A stretch of 18,432 bases of DNA from an uncultured Brevinema sp. (GCA_947040475.1 CAMRBT010000010.1:1-18432); one strand, 5' to 3'; positions 7,739 through 16,275 are shown, counted from the first letter of the stretch. Notes: a model not told the origin generated them from the sequence alone. A program made the numbers and translations.

Positions 7739-8764
7739 ATGAGTGATAAATATAAACAAGCTGGCGTTGATTTAGAAGCTGGTTATGAATCTGTAAGAAG
7801 AATTAAAAATCATGTAAAAAGAACAGAAGTAAAAGGCATGATGAATAGTTTAGGTGCTTTTGGTGGGATGTTTGATCTATCTACTTTAGATATTAAAGAA
7901 CCTGTACTTGTAAGTGGCACAGATGGTGTTGGTACTAAATTAATGCTTGCCTTTGAAATGAATAAACATGATACCATTGGACAAGATGTCGTTGCAATGT
8001 GTGTGAATGATATTATTGTGCAAGGAGCAAAACCACTTTATTTTTTAGATTATATTGCGGTAGGCAAAAATTATCCAGAACAAATAGAATCTATTATTAA
8101 AGGTGTCGCTGATGGCTGTGTAGATGCAAATTGTGCATTGATTGGTGGTGAAACGGCTGAAATGCCAGGAATGTATCAAGACGGTCATTATGATATAGCA
8201 GGCTTTACTGTAGGTGTTGTAGAAAAATCAAAATTAATCACAGGTCAAAAAGTACAAGAAGGAGATGTTTTGATAGGACTTCCTTCTAGTGGAGTTCATT
8301 CTAATGGATTTTCTCTTGTAAGAAAAATTATTAAAGATAAGAATCTTGACCTTAAGACTCAATACGAAGGGTTATCACAAGCGTTAGGTGAGGAATTATT
8401 GACACCTACTAGAATTTATGTACAAACAGTATTAACAGTTCTTCAACAGATAGAAATTAATGGAATGTCTCATATTACAGGGGGAGGATTTTATGAAAAT
8501 ATTCCTAGAATTTTACCAGAAGGTCTTGGAGTAAGAATAGATACAAAAAACATTGTTTCCTTACCTATTTATCATTTTTTAGAAAATCAAGCTGATATGC
8601 CTAAAGATGAAATGTATAATGTATTCAATATGGGAATAGGATTTATATTTATTCTATCATTAAAAAACAAAGATAAGCTTATGGAAAAACTTACTAACAT
8701 GGGGGAAAAGCCTTGTGTTTTAGGAACAGTAGAAAAAGGCAGTGGAGTGAACTTAATATGGTAA
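7739..8764 (+). CDS. purM: Phosphoribosylformylglycinamidine cyclo-ligase (AIR synthetase, PurM)
   Basis: PurM closes the imidazole ring: FGAM plus ATP gives AIR, step 5. The 341-residue length is typical. Clear family motifs are the N-terminal YKQAGVDLEAG, GTDGVGTK (60-67) for ATP and phosphate, the GGETAEMPGMY loop, the HSNGFSLVRK segment (ATP side) and the GGGFYENIPR motif in the C-terminal domain. It shares the fold of the synthetase halves of PurL, which makes its substrate. The ATG is 8 bp after purF, with TAGAGG about 5 nt before it. The last codons overlap the start of purN by 7 bp, so the two are likely translated in a coupled way. Confidence 0.97.
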   Translation: MSDKYKQAGVDLEAGYESVRRIKNHVKRTEVKGMMNSLGAFGGMFDLSTLDIKEPVLVSGTDGVGTKLMLAFEMNKHDTIGQDVVAMCVNDIIVQGAKPLYFLDYIAVGKNYPEQIESIIKGVADGCVDANCALIGGETAEMPGMYQDGHYDIAGFTVGVVEKSKLITGQKVQEGDVLIGLPSSGVHSNGFSLVRKIIKDKNLDLKTQYEGLSQALGEELLTPTRIYVQTVLTVLQQIEINGMSHITGGGFYENIPRILPEGLGVRIDTKNIVSLPIYHFLENQADMPKDEMYNVFNMGIGFIFILSLKNKDKLMEKLTNMGEKPCVLGTVEKGSGVNLIW

Positions 8765-9327
8765 AAATTGCTGTTTTCGCCTCTGGAAATGGAAGTAATT
8801 TTGAAAAATTAGTTCAAGCTAAAGATAAAAACTATAGTATAGAATTATTGATTGTAGATCAAGAGGATGCTTTTGCTTTAGATAGGGCTAAAAATTTAGG
8901 AATTAGAAGTAAATTTATAAATCCTAAAAATTTCACTTCAAAAAGTGAATATGAGAAAAATATCTTTAGTATCTTAAAAGAATATTCTATAGAATATATT
9001 GTATTAGCAGGTTATATGAGAATTATTTCATCTGAGTTATTAAGAAATTTTGAAAAAAAAATCATTAATATTCACCCTTCTTATTTACCTGAATTTCCTG
9101 GACGAGATAGTATAGGAGATGTGTTTAGATCTAAGAATTCTCAGACAGGAATTACTATACATTACGTAGATGAAGGGATAGATACAGGAGAAATTATTTA
9201 TCAAGAAAGAATAGATATCAATCCCTTGTGGAATAAAGAAGAATTAACAAATAAAATACATGAAAGAGAACATATCGTTTATCCAGAAGTATTAAAATCA
9301 TTGTTTGATAGGAGCATAAATATATGA
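8758..9327 (+). CDS. purN: Phosphoribosylglycinamide formyltransferase (PurN)
   Basis: PurN transfers a formyl group from 10-formyl-THF to GAR, step 3. The 189-residue protein begins MVKIAVFASGNGSN with the phosphate-binding loop. The catalytic triad is present: Asn104 and His106 in NIHPSYLP, and Asp142 in DEGIDTG (E. coli Asn106, His108, Asp144). The segment after FPG reads RDSIGD, the Bacillus-like form in place of the E. coli LHTH. I start it at ATG 8758, 10 nt after GGAG (8744-8747), and not at ATG 8713, whose extra 15 residues are purM sequence in another frame. No formate-dependent PurT is present, so this gene depends on the 10-formyl-THF made by fhs and folD at the operon's end. Its TGA overlaps the purH ATG (ATGA). 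Confidence 0.96.
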   Translation: MVKIAVFASGNGSNFEKLVQAKDKNYSIELLIVDQEDAFALDRAKNLGIRSKFINPKNFTSKSEYEKNIFSILKEYSIEYIVLAGYMRIISSELLRNFEKKIINIHPSYLPEFPGRDSIGDVFRSKNSQTGITIHYVDEGIDTGEIIYQERIDINPLWNKEELTNKIHEREHIVYPEVLKSLFDRSINI

Positions 9328-10853
9328 AAAGAGTATTAATTAGTGTATCAGATAAAACAGGATTAATAAATTTTGCAGAAGAATTACTTGCTTTGGGTTA
9401 TGAGATTGTTTCTACTGGAGGAACTAAAAAGACTCTAGATGATGCAAAAATTAAAACGATAGGAATATCAGAAGTAACTAATTTTCCAGAGATTATGGAT
9501 GGAAGAGTAAAAACATTACATCCAAATGTCCATGGAGCTTTACTTTGTGTAAGAGATAATAAAGAACACTTAAAAGCATTAGAAGAAAATCAAATAGATT
9601 TAATTGATATGGTGGTAGTAAATCTTTATCCTTTTAAAGAAACTCTTGCTAAGCAAGGTGTTAGCCATGAAGAATTAATAGAAAATATAGATATTGGTGG
9701 TCCTAGTATGTTAAGGTCTGCTGCTAAAAATTATAAATTTGTCACCGTGATAGTAGACCCTCAAGATTATCCTAAAATAATAACAGAACTTAAAACTATA
9801 AAAGATACAACAACAGAGACAAAAGAATACTTAGCAGCAAAAGTATTTAGACATACGGCAGCTTATGATGCTTTAATAGCAGAATATCTTACTAAAAAGG
9901 TAGGAGAAAAATTTCCAGAAAGTATAACATTAACTTATGATAAAATACAAGATCTTCGTTATGGAGAAAATCCTCATCAAAGTGCAGGATTCTATAAAAC
10001 ATCTTTTATAGGATATTCTATGGCATCTGCTATTCAATTACACGGAAAGGAATTATCCTTTAATAATATTCAAGATGGAAATGCAGCTTTAGAAATATTA
10101 AAAGAATTTGATGAGCCTACTGTAGTAGCGGTAAAACATATGAATCCCTGTGGAGTAGGAAATGGAAAAAACATTCTTGAAGCTTGGAATAGAGCTTATG
10201 AAGCAGATTCAGTTTCTATTTTTGGTGGGATTATTGTAAGTAATAGAGAAATCACTAAAGAAGTAGCTCAAAAAATAGGAGAAATATTTTTAGAAATTGT
10301 TATTGCCCCTAGCTTTGAACAAGAGGCTTTAGATATTTTAATACAGAAGAAAAATATTAGAATTATGAAATTAGTAATGGATAGCACTATTAATAATCAT
10401 CAAAAAGTAGTTTCTGTTATGGATGGTTTGTTGGTTCAAGATATTGATTCTCAACCCATTGATAAAAATGATTGGAAAGTAGTTACTAATAAACAAGCTA
10501 CAGAAGAAGAAATAAAAGATTTGTTATTCACATGGAAAGTTGTAAAACATGTCAAATCAAACGCTATTGTTATTGGAAAAAATGGTCAAACCATAGGAAT
10601 AGGAGCTGGACAAATGAATAGAGTTGGAGCTGCTCAAATTGCCTTAAGTCAAGGTGGAGATTTATGTAAAGGTGCTGTATTAGCTTCTGATGCTTTTTTC
10701 CCTATGGCAGATACTGTTGAATTAGCAGTTCAATATGGAATTAAAGCAATTATTCAACCTGGTGGATCTATCAAAGATAATCTTTCTATAGAAGAATGTA
10801 ATAAACATGGCATAACAATGATCTTTACTAATATGAGACACTTTAAACATTAA
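9324..10853 (+). CDS. purH: Bifunctional AICAR formyltransferase / IMP cyclohydrolase (PurH)
   Basis: PurH performs the last two steps: AICAR is formylated with 10-formyl-THF and FAICAR is closed to IMP. The 509-residue length matches the family. The N-terminal methylglyoxal-synthase-like cyclohydrolase domain (1 to about 195) shows SVSDKTGL, STGGT and GRVKTLHP with Lys63. The formyltransferase domain holds the catalytic Lys271-His272 in VKHMNPCG, GIGAGQMNRV, and the C-terminal SDAFFPMADTVE and QPGGSIKDN followed by RHFKH. ATGA overlap with purN and AGGAG (9310-9314) nine bases upstream suggest reinitiation by ribosomes finishing purN. Together with PurN it is the second consumer of 10-formyl-THF in this operon. 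Confidence 0.97.
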   Translation: MKRVLISVSDKTGLINFAEELLALGYEIVSTGGTKKTLDDAKIKTIGISEVTNFPEIMDGRVKTLHPNVHGALLCVRDNKEHLKALEENQIDLIDMVVVNLYPFKETLAKQGVSHEELIENIDIGGPSMLRSAAKNYKFVTVIVDPQDYPKIITELKTIKDTTTETKEYLAAKVFRHTAAYDALIAEYLTKKVGEKFPESITLTYDKIQDLRYGENPHQSAGFYKTSFIGYSMASAIQLHGKELSFNNIQDGNAALEILKEFDEPTVVAVKHMNPCGVGNGKNILEAWNRAYEADSVSIFGGIIVSNREITKEVAQKIGEIFLEIVIAPSFEQEALDILIQKKNIRIMKLVMDSTINNHQKVVSVMDGLLVQDIDSQPIDKNDWKVVTNKQATEEEIKDLLFTWKVVKHVKSNAIVIGKNGQTIGIGAGQMNRVGAAQIALSQGGDLCKGAVLASDAFFPMADTVELAVQYGIKAIIQPGGSIKDNLSIEECNKHGITMIFTNMRHFKH

Positions 10854-10865
10854 ATAGGAGAACAC

Positions 10866-12104
10866 ATGAAAGTTTTAATTGTTGGTAAAGGTGGAAGAGA
10901 ACATGTGCTTGCTTGGAAAACAGCTCAGAGTCCTTTAGTTAAAGAGATATTTATCGCTCCTGGTAATATTGGTATGACAGAAGGTTCATTAGTTGATATT
11001 AATGATGACGATGTTCAAGGACTTGCTGAATTTGCAGAGAAAGAAAAAATTGATTTAACAATAGTAGGTCCTGAAAGCAGTTTAGCTTTAGGTATTGTTG
11101 ATGAATTTGAAAAACGAAATCTAAAAATATTCGGCCCTAATAAATTAGCGGCTCAAATAGAATCAAGTAAAGATTTTGCAAAAAAAATGATGAAAAAATA
11201 TGATATACCTACTTCTGAATTTCAAAGCTTTGATGATAAAAAAGAAGCCATTGATTATTTGAATACAAGAACTATCCCTATTGTCATTAAAGAAGATGGA
11301 TTAAGAGCAGGAAAAGGCGTTACTGTTGCTTTTACAAAAAAAGAAGCTTTGGAAGCCTTAGAACAAATTTTTTCTATACCTAATAAAGTAGTGATAGAGG
11401 AATATTTAGAGGGATTTGAATTTTCTCTTATAGCTATTGTTCATGAAGATATAATAATTCCTTTAGAAGTTGCCCAAGATCATAAAAGAGTTTTTGATAA
11501 TGATGAAGGTCCTAATACCGGTGGAATGGGTGTCTATTCTCCTGTTGATAAAATAGACCAATCTATTGTCCAAGATACTATAGATCAAATTATGAAACCT
11601 ATGCTTATAGGTATGAAAGCAGAAGGAATGCCTTTTAAGGGATTTTTATTTGCAGGAGTAATGCTAACAAATCAAGGTGTAAAGACGATAGAATTTAATG
11701 CACGATTTGGAGATCCTGAAGCAGAAGGAATATTACCTAGAATGAAAACAGACCTTATTGAAGTAATCTTAAACATTTTAGATAATAAAACTACTTTATT
11801 AACTTGGGATGATAGGTATACAGTAGCTGTAGTCATGGCTTCAGAAAATTATCCTCAATCATCAACAATAGGTGCTCCTATAAAAATTCCTAATGATTTA
11901 GATGCTTTATTATTTCATATGGGGACTAAAATGGAGAATGGTGTTTTGCAAAGTAATGGCGGTAGAGTATTATCTGTCGTGTCTTATGGTACAACATTAG
12001 AAGAGGCAAAACAAAAAGCATACGATAATGTCAAGCAAATAAAAAGTGAAAAGTTATTTTATAGAAATGATATTGGATCTAAAATGTGTGATAATAGTAA
12101 ATAA
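10866..12104 (+). CDS. purD: Phosphoribosylamine-glycine ligase (GAR synthetase, PurD)
   Basis: PurD joins glycine to 5-phosphoribosylamine with ATP, step 2. The 412-residue protein is a standard length ATP-grasp enzyme. It starts with MKVLIVGKGGREH, followed by VGPESSLALG and GPNKLAAQIESSK. The ATP-grasp core has KEDGLRAGKGV, DHKRVFDNDEGPNTGGMG with GGMGVYSP at 219-226, and the metal-binding EFNARFGDPE (276-285). The C-terminal domain includes SNGGRVLSVVS. AGGAG (10856-10860) is 5 nt before the ATG, and the gap to purH is 12 bp. Its substrate is short-lived, so expression with purF in one transcript is biologically sensible. Confidence 0.97.
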   Translation: MKVLIVGKGGREHVLAWKTAQSPLVKEIFIAPGNIGMTEGSLVDINDDDVQGLAEFAEKEKIDLTIVGPESSLALGIVDEFEKRNLKIFGPNKLAAQIESSKDFAKKMMKKYDIPTSEFQSFDDKKEAIDYLNTRTIPIVIKEDGLRAGKGVTVAFTKKEALEALEQIFSIPNKVVIEEYLEGFEFSLIAIVHEDIIIPLEVAQDHKRVFDNDEGPNTGGMGVYSPVDKIDQSIVQDTIDQIMKPMLIGMKAEGMPFKGFLFAGVMLTNQGVKTIEFNARFGDPEAEGILPRMKTDLIEVILNILDNKTTLLTWDDRYTVAVVMASENYPQSSTIGAPIKIPNDLDALLFHMGTKMENGVLQSNGGRVLSVVSYGTTLEEAKQKAYDNVKQIKSEKLFYRNDIGSKMCDNSK

Positions 12105-12121
12105 AATCAAAGGATCTGTCA

Positions 12122-13555
12122 ATGGACAAAAATATATATTCAAATCCTCTAGTAGAAAGATATAGTTCTAAAGAAATGTTAAAAATTTTTTCTCCAAGTT
12201 TTAAATTTTCTACATGGAGAAAACTATGGTATGTATTAGCTGAAACAGAAAAAGAATTAGGCTTAGATATTACAGAAGAACAATTAGAACAAATGAAACA
12301 AAATATTGATAATATTGATTATGAATTAGCCCAAGAAATGGAAAAAAAATTCAGACATGATGTTATGGCTCATGTACATACATTTGGAGAAGCTGCTCCA
12401 AAAGCAATGAGGATCATACATCTAGGAGCAACAAGTGCCTTTGTTGGAGACAATACAGATCTTATCCAAATTAAAGAAGCACTTAATCTTACAAAAAAGA
12501 AACTTATCAATGTAATTGATGGATTGGCTAAATTTGCAGATAAATATAAAGACCTTCCAACTTTAGGATTTACCCATTTCCAAGCAGCTCAATTAACTAC
12601 CGTAGGCAAAAGAGCTACTCTGTGGTTGCAGAGTTTATTATTAGATTTAGAAGAATTAGAATTTCGTCAAGAAACTTTAAGATTTAGAGGCGTTAAAGGA
12701 ACTACAGGAACACAAGCTAGTTTTCAAGAGCTCTTTGATGGAGATTATAAAAAAGTAAAAGAACTAGATCTTAGAATTACAGAAAAAATGGGATTTAATA
12801 AAAGATTTATAGTAACAGGTCAAACCTATGATAGAAAAGTAGATTCAGAGATCTCAAACCTTCTTTCTAATATTGCTCAAAGTGCTCATAAATTTACTAA
12901 TGATCTAAGATTATTACAACATTTAAAAGAAATTGAAGAGCCATTTGAAGAAAATCAAATAGGATCATCTGCAATGGCATATAAACGAAATCCTATGCGT
13001 AGTGAAAGAATATCATCATTGGCCAAGTTTGTCATTGCTTTACAGCAGAGTACAGCAATGACTGTTTCTACTCAGTGGTTTGAAAGAACTTTAGATGATT
13101 CTGCTAATAAAAGATTAACTGTTCCTCAAGCATTTTTAGCAGTAGATGCAATTTTGATTATTTGGAAGAATGTTTTAGAAGGGCTAGTTGTCTATCCGAA
13201 AATGATACAAAAACATATTATGGCAGAATTACCATTTATGGCAACAGAATATATTATTATGGAATGTGTTAAGAATGGTGGAGATAGACAAGAGTTGCAT
13301 GAAAAAATCAGACTACATTCTATGGAAGCAGGAAAACAAGTTAAAATAGAAGGACTTGAGAATGATCTTATAGAAAGAATTATCAATGATAAATCTTTTT
13401 CACTGGATAAAGAAAAACTTATCCAATTATTAGAACCTAAAAATTTTATTGGATTTTCTTCAGAACAAGTTGATGATTTCTTAATAGAAGAGGTCAATCC
13501 TATCTTATTAAAATATCAAAATTTATTGGGAATGGATACAAGATTAAATGTTTAA
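12122..13555 (+). CDS. purB: Adenylosuccinate lyase (PurB), long form
   Basis: PurB releases fumarate twice in purine synthesis: from SAICAR to give AICAR, and from adenylosuccinate to give AMP. At 477 residues it is longer than the roughly 430-residue B. subtilis enzyme and resembles the long clade that includes animal ADSL and some clostridial proteins. Motifs include the early YSSKEMLKIFS, HLGATSAFVGDN, THFQAAQ with the general-acid His region, and the superfamily signature GSSAMAYKRNP (281-291), whose serines form the mobile catalytic loop. The residue after Met is Ala where many members have Pro. AAAGGA (12109-12114) is 7 nt upstream. In B. subtilis purB sits third in the operon; here it follows purD. 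Confidence 0.96.
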   Translation: MDKNIYSNPLVERYSSKEMLKIFSPSFKFSTWRKLWYVLAETEKELGLDITEEQLEQMKQNIDNIDYELAQEMEKKFRHDVMAHVHTFGEAAPKAMRIIHLGATSAFVGDNTDLIQIKEALNLTKKKLINVIDGLAKFADKYKDLPTLGFTHFQAAQLTTVGKRATLWLQSLLLDLEELEFRQETLRFRGVKGTTGTQASFQELFDGDYKKVKELDLRITEKMGFNKRFIVTGQTYDRKVDSEISNLLSNIAQSAHKFTNDLRLLQHLKEIEEPFEENQIGSSAMAYKRNPMRSERISSLAKFVIALQQSTAMTVSTQWFERTLDDSANKRLTVPQAFLAVDAILIIWKNVLEGLVVYPKMIQKHIMAELPFMATEYIIMECVKNGGDRQELHEKIRLHSMEAGKQVKIEGLENDLIERIINDKSFSLDKEKLIQLLEPKNFIGFSSEQVDDFLIEEVNPILLKYQNLLGMDTRLNV

Positions 13556-13567
13556 TACAATTTATGC

Positions 13568-13573
13568 AGGAGA
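13568..13573 (+). promoter_or_regulatory. fhs ribosome binding site
   Basis: AGGAGA, 5 nt before the GTG at 13579. It lies inside the first codons of the longer frame that begins ATG at 13564, for which no ribosome site is visible. This places the fhs start at GTG 13579. Confidence 0.75.
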
Positions 13574-13578
13574 CAAGT

Positions 13579-15210
13579 GTGAACACTGATATACAAATAG
13601 CACAAGAAGCAACTTTATTACCTATTACAGAAATCGCTAAATCTTGTAATATAGACGAAAAATATTTAGAACCCTATGGAAAATATAAAGCAAAAATTAA
13701 TATAGATATTTTAAAGGATTATCAAAAAAAAACTACTGGTAAATTAATACTTGTAACAGCTATAAGTCCTACTAAGGCAGGAGAAGGTAAAACAACTGTT
13801 TCAATAGGGTTAACACAATCTTTTTGTCATTTAGGATACAATGCTATTGCTGCACTTCGTGAACCATCTTTAGGACCTGTTTTTGGAATTAAAGGCGGAG
13901 CTACAGGTGGAGGATATTCTCAAGTTTTACCTATGGAAGATATTAACTTACATTTCACTGGAGATATGCATGCAGTAAGTTCAGCCCATAATCTCATTGC
14001 CTCAGCAATCGAAAACTATATTTTTCATAGTGATGAAATATCTAGTAGCATTAAACAGATTGTATGGAAACGAGCTATAGATATTAATGATAGATCATTA
14101 AGAAAAATCATTGTAAATGGAAGAGAAAGTTCTTTTCAAATTACTGCATCTTCAGAGATTATGGCAGTATTATGTTTAGCCGATTCTTTTAAAGATCTTC
14201 GTGATAGAATATCTAAGATCGTAGTCGCTTATACCACAGACGAACAAACTATAACCGTAGAACAATTAGGAATAACAGGTGCCGTGTGTACTTTACTTAA
14301 AGATGCTATCTGTCCTAATATCGTTCAAACAATCGAAAATACACCTGTATTTATTCATGGAGGACCATTTGCTAATATAGCTCATGGTTGCAGTTCTCTT
14401 ATTGCTACTAAAATGGCTTTATCCCTTTCTGATTATACCATAACAGAGGCAGGATTTGGAGCTGATTTAGGAGCTGAGAAATTTTTAAATATAAAATGCC
14501 GTCAAGGCAATCTACATCCTGATGCTGTTGTGCTTGTTGCTACCATAAGAGCACTTAAATATCATGGATATGCCGAAGACTATACTGTAGAAAATATTCC
14601 AGCATTAAAAGAAGGATTTGCACACCTTAAACAACATGTAGAGAATCTTCAATTATTTAATATTCCAATTGTTATTGCTATCAATAAATTTCCAACTGAT
14701 ACCAATTCAGAAATACAAATGCTTATTGATTTTTGTAATAGTATCAATATTCCTGTAGAACTTTGTACCATATTTGAAAATGGTGGACGAGGTGGGGTAG
14801 AGCTGGTAAAAACTGTAATCAAAGAAATCGAAAATAAGCCTTCTAAATATGCTCCTCTTTACCCTTTAGATATTTCTCTCAAAGAAAAAATAGCTACCAT
14901 TGTCCATAAAATTTACAGAGCAAAAAATATAATATATACTCCTGAAGCTGAAATGGAAATTCAAAAATTAACTCATCTTCATTTACCTATATGTATCTCT
15001 AAAACTCCATCATCTTTTTCTGACAACGCTAAACTTAGAGGGTGTCCAAAAGATTTTGATTTTACCATACAGTCTGTAAGGGTTGCCATGGGAGCAAAAT
15101 ATATTATTGTTATGGCGGGCAATATTATTGATATGCCAGGACTATCTAAAAGTCCTGCTATGTTAAGAATTGATATAGACGATGAAGGTATCATAAGTGG
15201 TCTCTCATAA
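13579..15210 (+). CDS. fhs: Formate-tetrahydrofolate ligase (Fhs)
   Basis: Fhs makes 10-formyl-THF from formate, THF and ATP in the cytoplasm. With the GTG start it has 543 residues, slightly shorter than the usual 555-560. The ATP-binding P-loop is PTKAGEGKTT (64-73), followed by REPSLGPVFG, KGGATGGGYSQV, NLHFTGDMHA and, in the middle, HGGPFANIAHG and TEAGFGADLGAEKF. The C-terminus has MAGNIIDMPGL. I prefer GTG 13579 because AGGAGA is 5 nt upstream; the in-frame ATG at 13564 would add MQETS and lacks a site. Lying 23 bp after purB, it is the eleventh gene of the purine operon and supplies the cofactor of PurN and PurH. It also implies that the cell makes or takes up formate. Confidence 0.95.
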   Translation: MNTDIQIAQEATLLPITEIAKSCNIDEKYLEPYGKYKAKINIDILKDYQKKTTGKLILVTAISPTKAGEGKTTVSIGLTQSFCHLGYNAIAALREPSLGPVFGIKGGATGGGYSQVLPMEDINLHFTGDMHAVSSAHNLIASAIENYIFHSDEISSSIKQIVWKRAIDINDRSLRKIIVNGRESSFQITASSEIMAVLCLADSFKDLRDRISKIVVAYTTDEQTITVEQLGITGAVCTLLKDAICPNIVQTIENTPVFIHGGPFANIAHGCSSLIATKMALSLSDYTITEAGFGADLGAEKFLNIKCRQGNLHPDAVVLVATIRALKYHGYAEDYTVENIPALKEGFAHLKQHVENLQLFNIPIVIAINKFPTDTNSEIQMLIDFCNSINIPVELCTIFENGGRGGVELVKTVIKEIENKPSKYAPLYPLDISLKEKIATIVHKIYRAKNIIYTPEAEMEIQKLTHLHLPICISKTPSSFSDNAKLRGCPKDFDFTIQSVRVAMGAKYIIVMAGNIIDMPGLSKSPAMLRIDIDDEGIISGLS

Positions 15211-15228
15211 ATAAACTAAGGACATTGT

Positions 15229-16080
15229 ATGCACCTTTTAAATAGTAAAGATATTGTAGAAAAAATTAAATTAGATATTAAAAAAGAATGCGATGAATTA
15301 GGTTTTAAGCCAGGATTGGCAACTGTTTTAGTAGGGTCTGATCCTGCATCTTCTGTATATGTTAAATCTAAAATTAAAACTTGTAAAGAAGTAGGTTTTG
15401 AGTCATTCGATTTCAATTTTGATGATACTGCCACTACGGCACAAATTATAAATACTATTAATCAACTTAATAACAATCCTTTAGTTCATGGAATTTTAGT
15501 ACAATTTCCTTTACCATCTCGTATTGATAGTAGTGCAGTAATAAATAGTATCTCTCCTAATAAAGATGTAGATTGTTTTCATCCTTTTAATTTGGGAATG
15601 TTCTTTTCAGGACAAAGTTCTTTTGCTCCTTGTACTCCAACGGGAGTAATGGCATTACTTAAATCTATCCCTAACTATTCTTTAGAAGGAAAAGAGGCTC
15701 TTATTATTGGACGAAGTAATCTTGTAGGAAAACCTATGGCGATTCTTCTTATGGAAGAACATGCAACGGTCACCCTTGCTCATTCTCGTACTAAAGATCT
15801 TTCTGTACACAGTAAGAAAGCAGATATTATTATTGCAGCGACTGGAATACCTAATATTATTACTGGAGATATGGTTAGAGAAGGTGTTGTAGCTATTGAT
15901 GTAGGTATAACTAGAATTTTAGATCCACTAACTAGTAAGTATAAAATACAAGGTGATCTGGATTTTAACTCAGTCAAAGACAAAGCTTTTGCCATTACAC
16001 CTGTACCAGGAGGAGTAGGTCCTATGACTATCGTATCCTTATTATTAAATACTATGACATTAGCAAAACAATCTAAGTAA
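15229..16080 (+). CDS. folD: Bifunctional methylene-THF dehydrogenase / methenyl-THF cyclohydrolase (FolD)
   Basis: FolD interconverts 5,10-methylene-, 5,10-methenyl- and 10-formyl-THF with NADP(H). The 283-residue length is normal. The catalytic Tyr44 and Lys48 lie in YVKSK (Tyr50 and Lys54 in E. coli), after VGSDPAS. Further motifs are HGILVQFPLP, KDVDCFHPFN, the nucleotide-binding GRSNLVGKP, TLAHSRT, and TPVPGGVGPMT near the C-terminus. AAGGA (15218-15222) is 6 nt upstream; the gap to fhs is 18 bp. As last gene of the operon it gives a second route to 10-formyl-THF, from serine- or glycine-derived methylene-THF, or it can run the other way and reduce formate carbon made available by Fhs. 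Confidence 0.96.
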   Translation: MHLLNSKDIVEKIKLDIKKECDELGFKPGLATVLVGSDPASSVYVKSKIKTCKEVGFESFDFNFDDTATTAQIINTINQLNNNPLVHGILVQFPLPSRIDSSAVINSISPNKDVDCFHPFNLGMFFSGQSSFAPCTPTGVMALLKSIPNYSLEGKEALIIGRSNLVGKPMAILLMEEHATVTLAHSRTKDLSVHSKKADIIIAATGIPNIITGDMVREGVVAIDVGITRILDPLTSKYKIQGDLDFNSVKDKAFAITPVPGGVGPMTIVSLLLNTMTLAKQSK

Positions 16081-16084
16081 CAAT

Positions 16085-16111
16085 AAAGAGATCTGTCTTA
16101 AACTCTCTTTT
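16085..16111 (+). terminator. Weak hairpin after folD, possible terminator
   Basis: AAAGAGA (16085-16091) pairs perfectly with TCTCTTT (16104-16110) around a 12-nt loop, 4 bp after the folD stop. The stem is AU-rich and only four T follow in a row, so termination here would be inefficient. The strong bidirectional terminator at 16302-16338 probably does most of the work. Confidence 0.3.
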
Positions 16112-16212
16112 ACGTCATGCCCTTTATCAAGCCTATCCAATTCTCTTAACCCACAATTTTTATATATTTATTAATAGATCTTGTTTTATGTTTATCTTTT
16201 TTGATTTCTATA

Positions 16213-16230
16213 GGTGGGTGGAGTAGTGGG
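16213..16230 (+). other. G-rich tract in AT-rich intergenic DNA
   Basis: GGTGGGTGGAGTAGTGGG holds four runs of two or three G separated by short loops, which fits a two-layer G-quadruplex on the + strand. It stands out from surroundings that are mostly A and T and is not inside any gene I can support. Two-layer quadruplexes are weak, so the structure is only a possibility. Confidence 0.4.
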
Positions 16231-16259
16231 AAGTAGAATGTTGTTTGATGAGCTTGTGA

Positions 16260-16275
16260 GTTAAAATATTTTAAC
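16260..16275. repeat. Perfect 16-bp palindrome
   Basis: GTTAAAATATTTTAAC reads the same on both strands over all 16 bases. It lies between folD and the shared terminator, downstream of both genes, so it is not placed like an ordinary operator. It could be a protein-binding site or a cruciform-prone AT sequence. Chance is not excluded in DNA this rich in A and T. Confidence 0.6.

Noticed and set aside
8713..8757. Extended purN start inside purM
   Set aside because: The extra residues are out-of-frame purM sequence; GGAG supports ATG 8758, which gives the normal N-terminus.
16117..16149. Ten-codon + strand frame after folD (MPFIKPIQFS)
   Set aside because: No ribosome site and no context for a small protein.
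16058..16165. Short - strand open frame reading RELDRLDKGHDVKESL across the folD end, possible gene remnant
   Set aside because: About 35 codons, no ATG or convincing ribosome site, tandem stops upstream, and it runs into folD antisense. I recognise no family.
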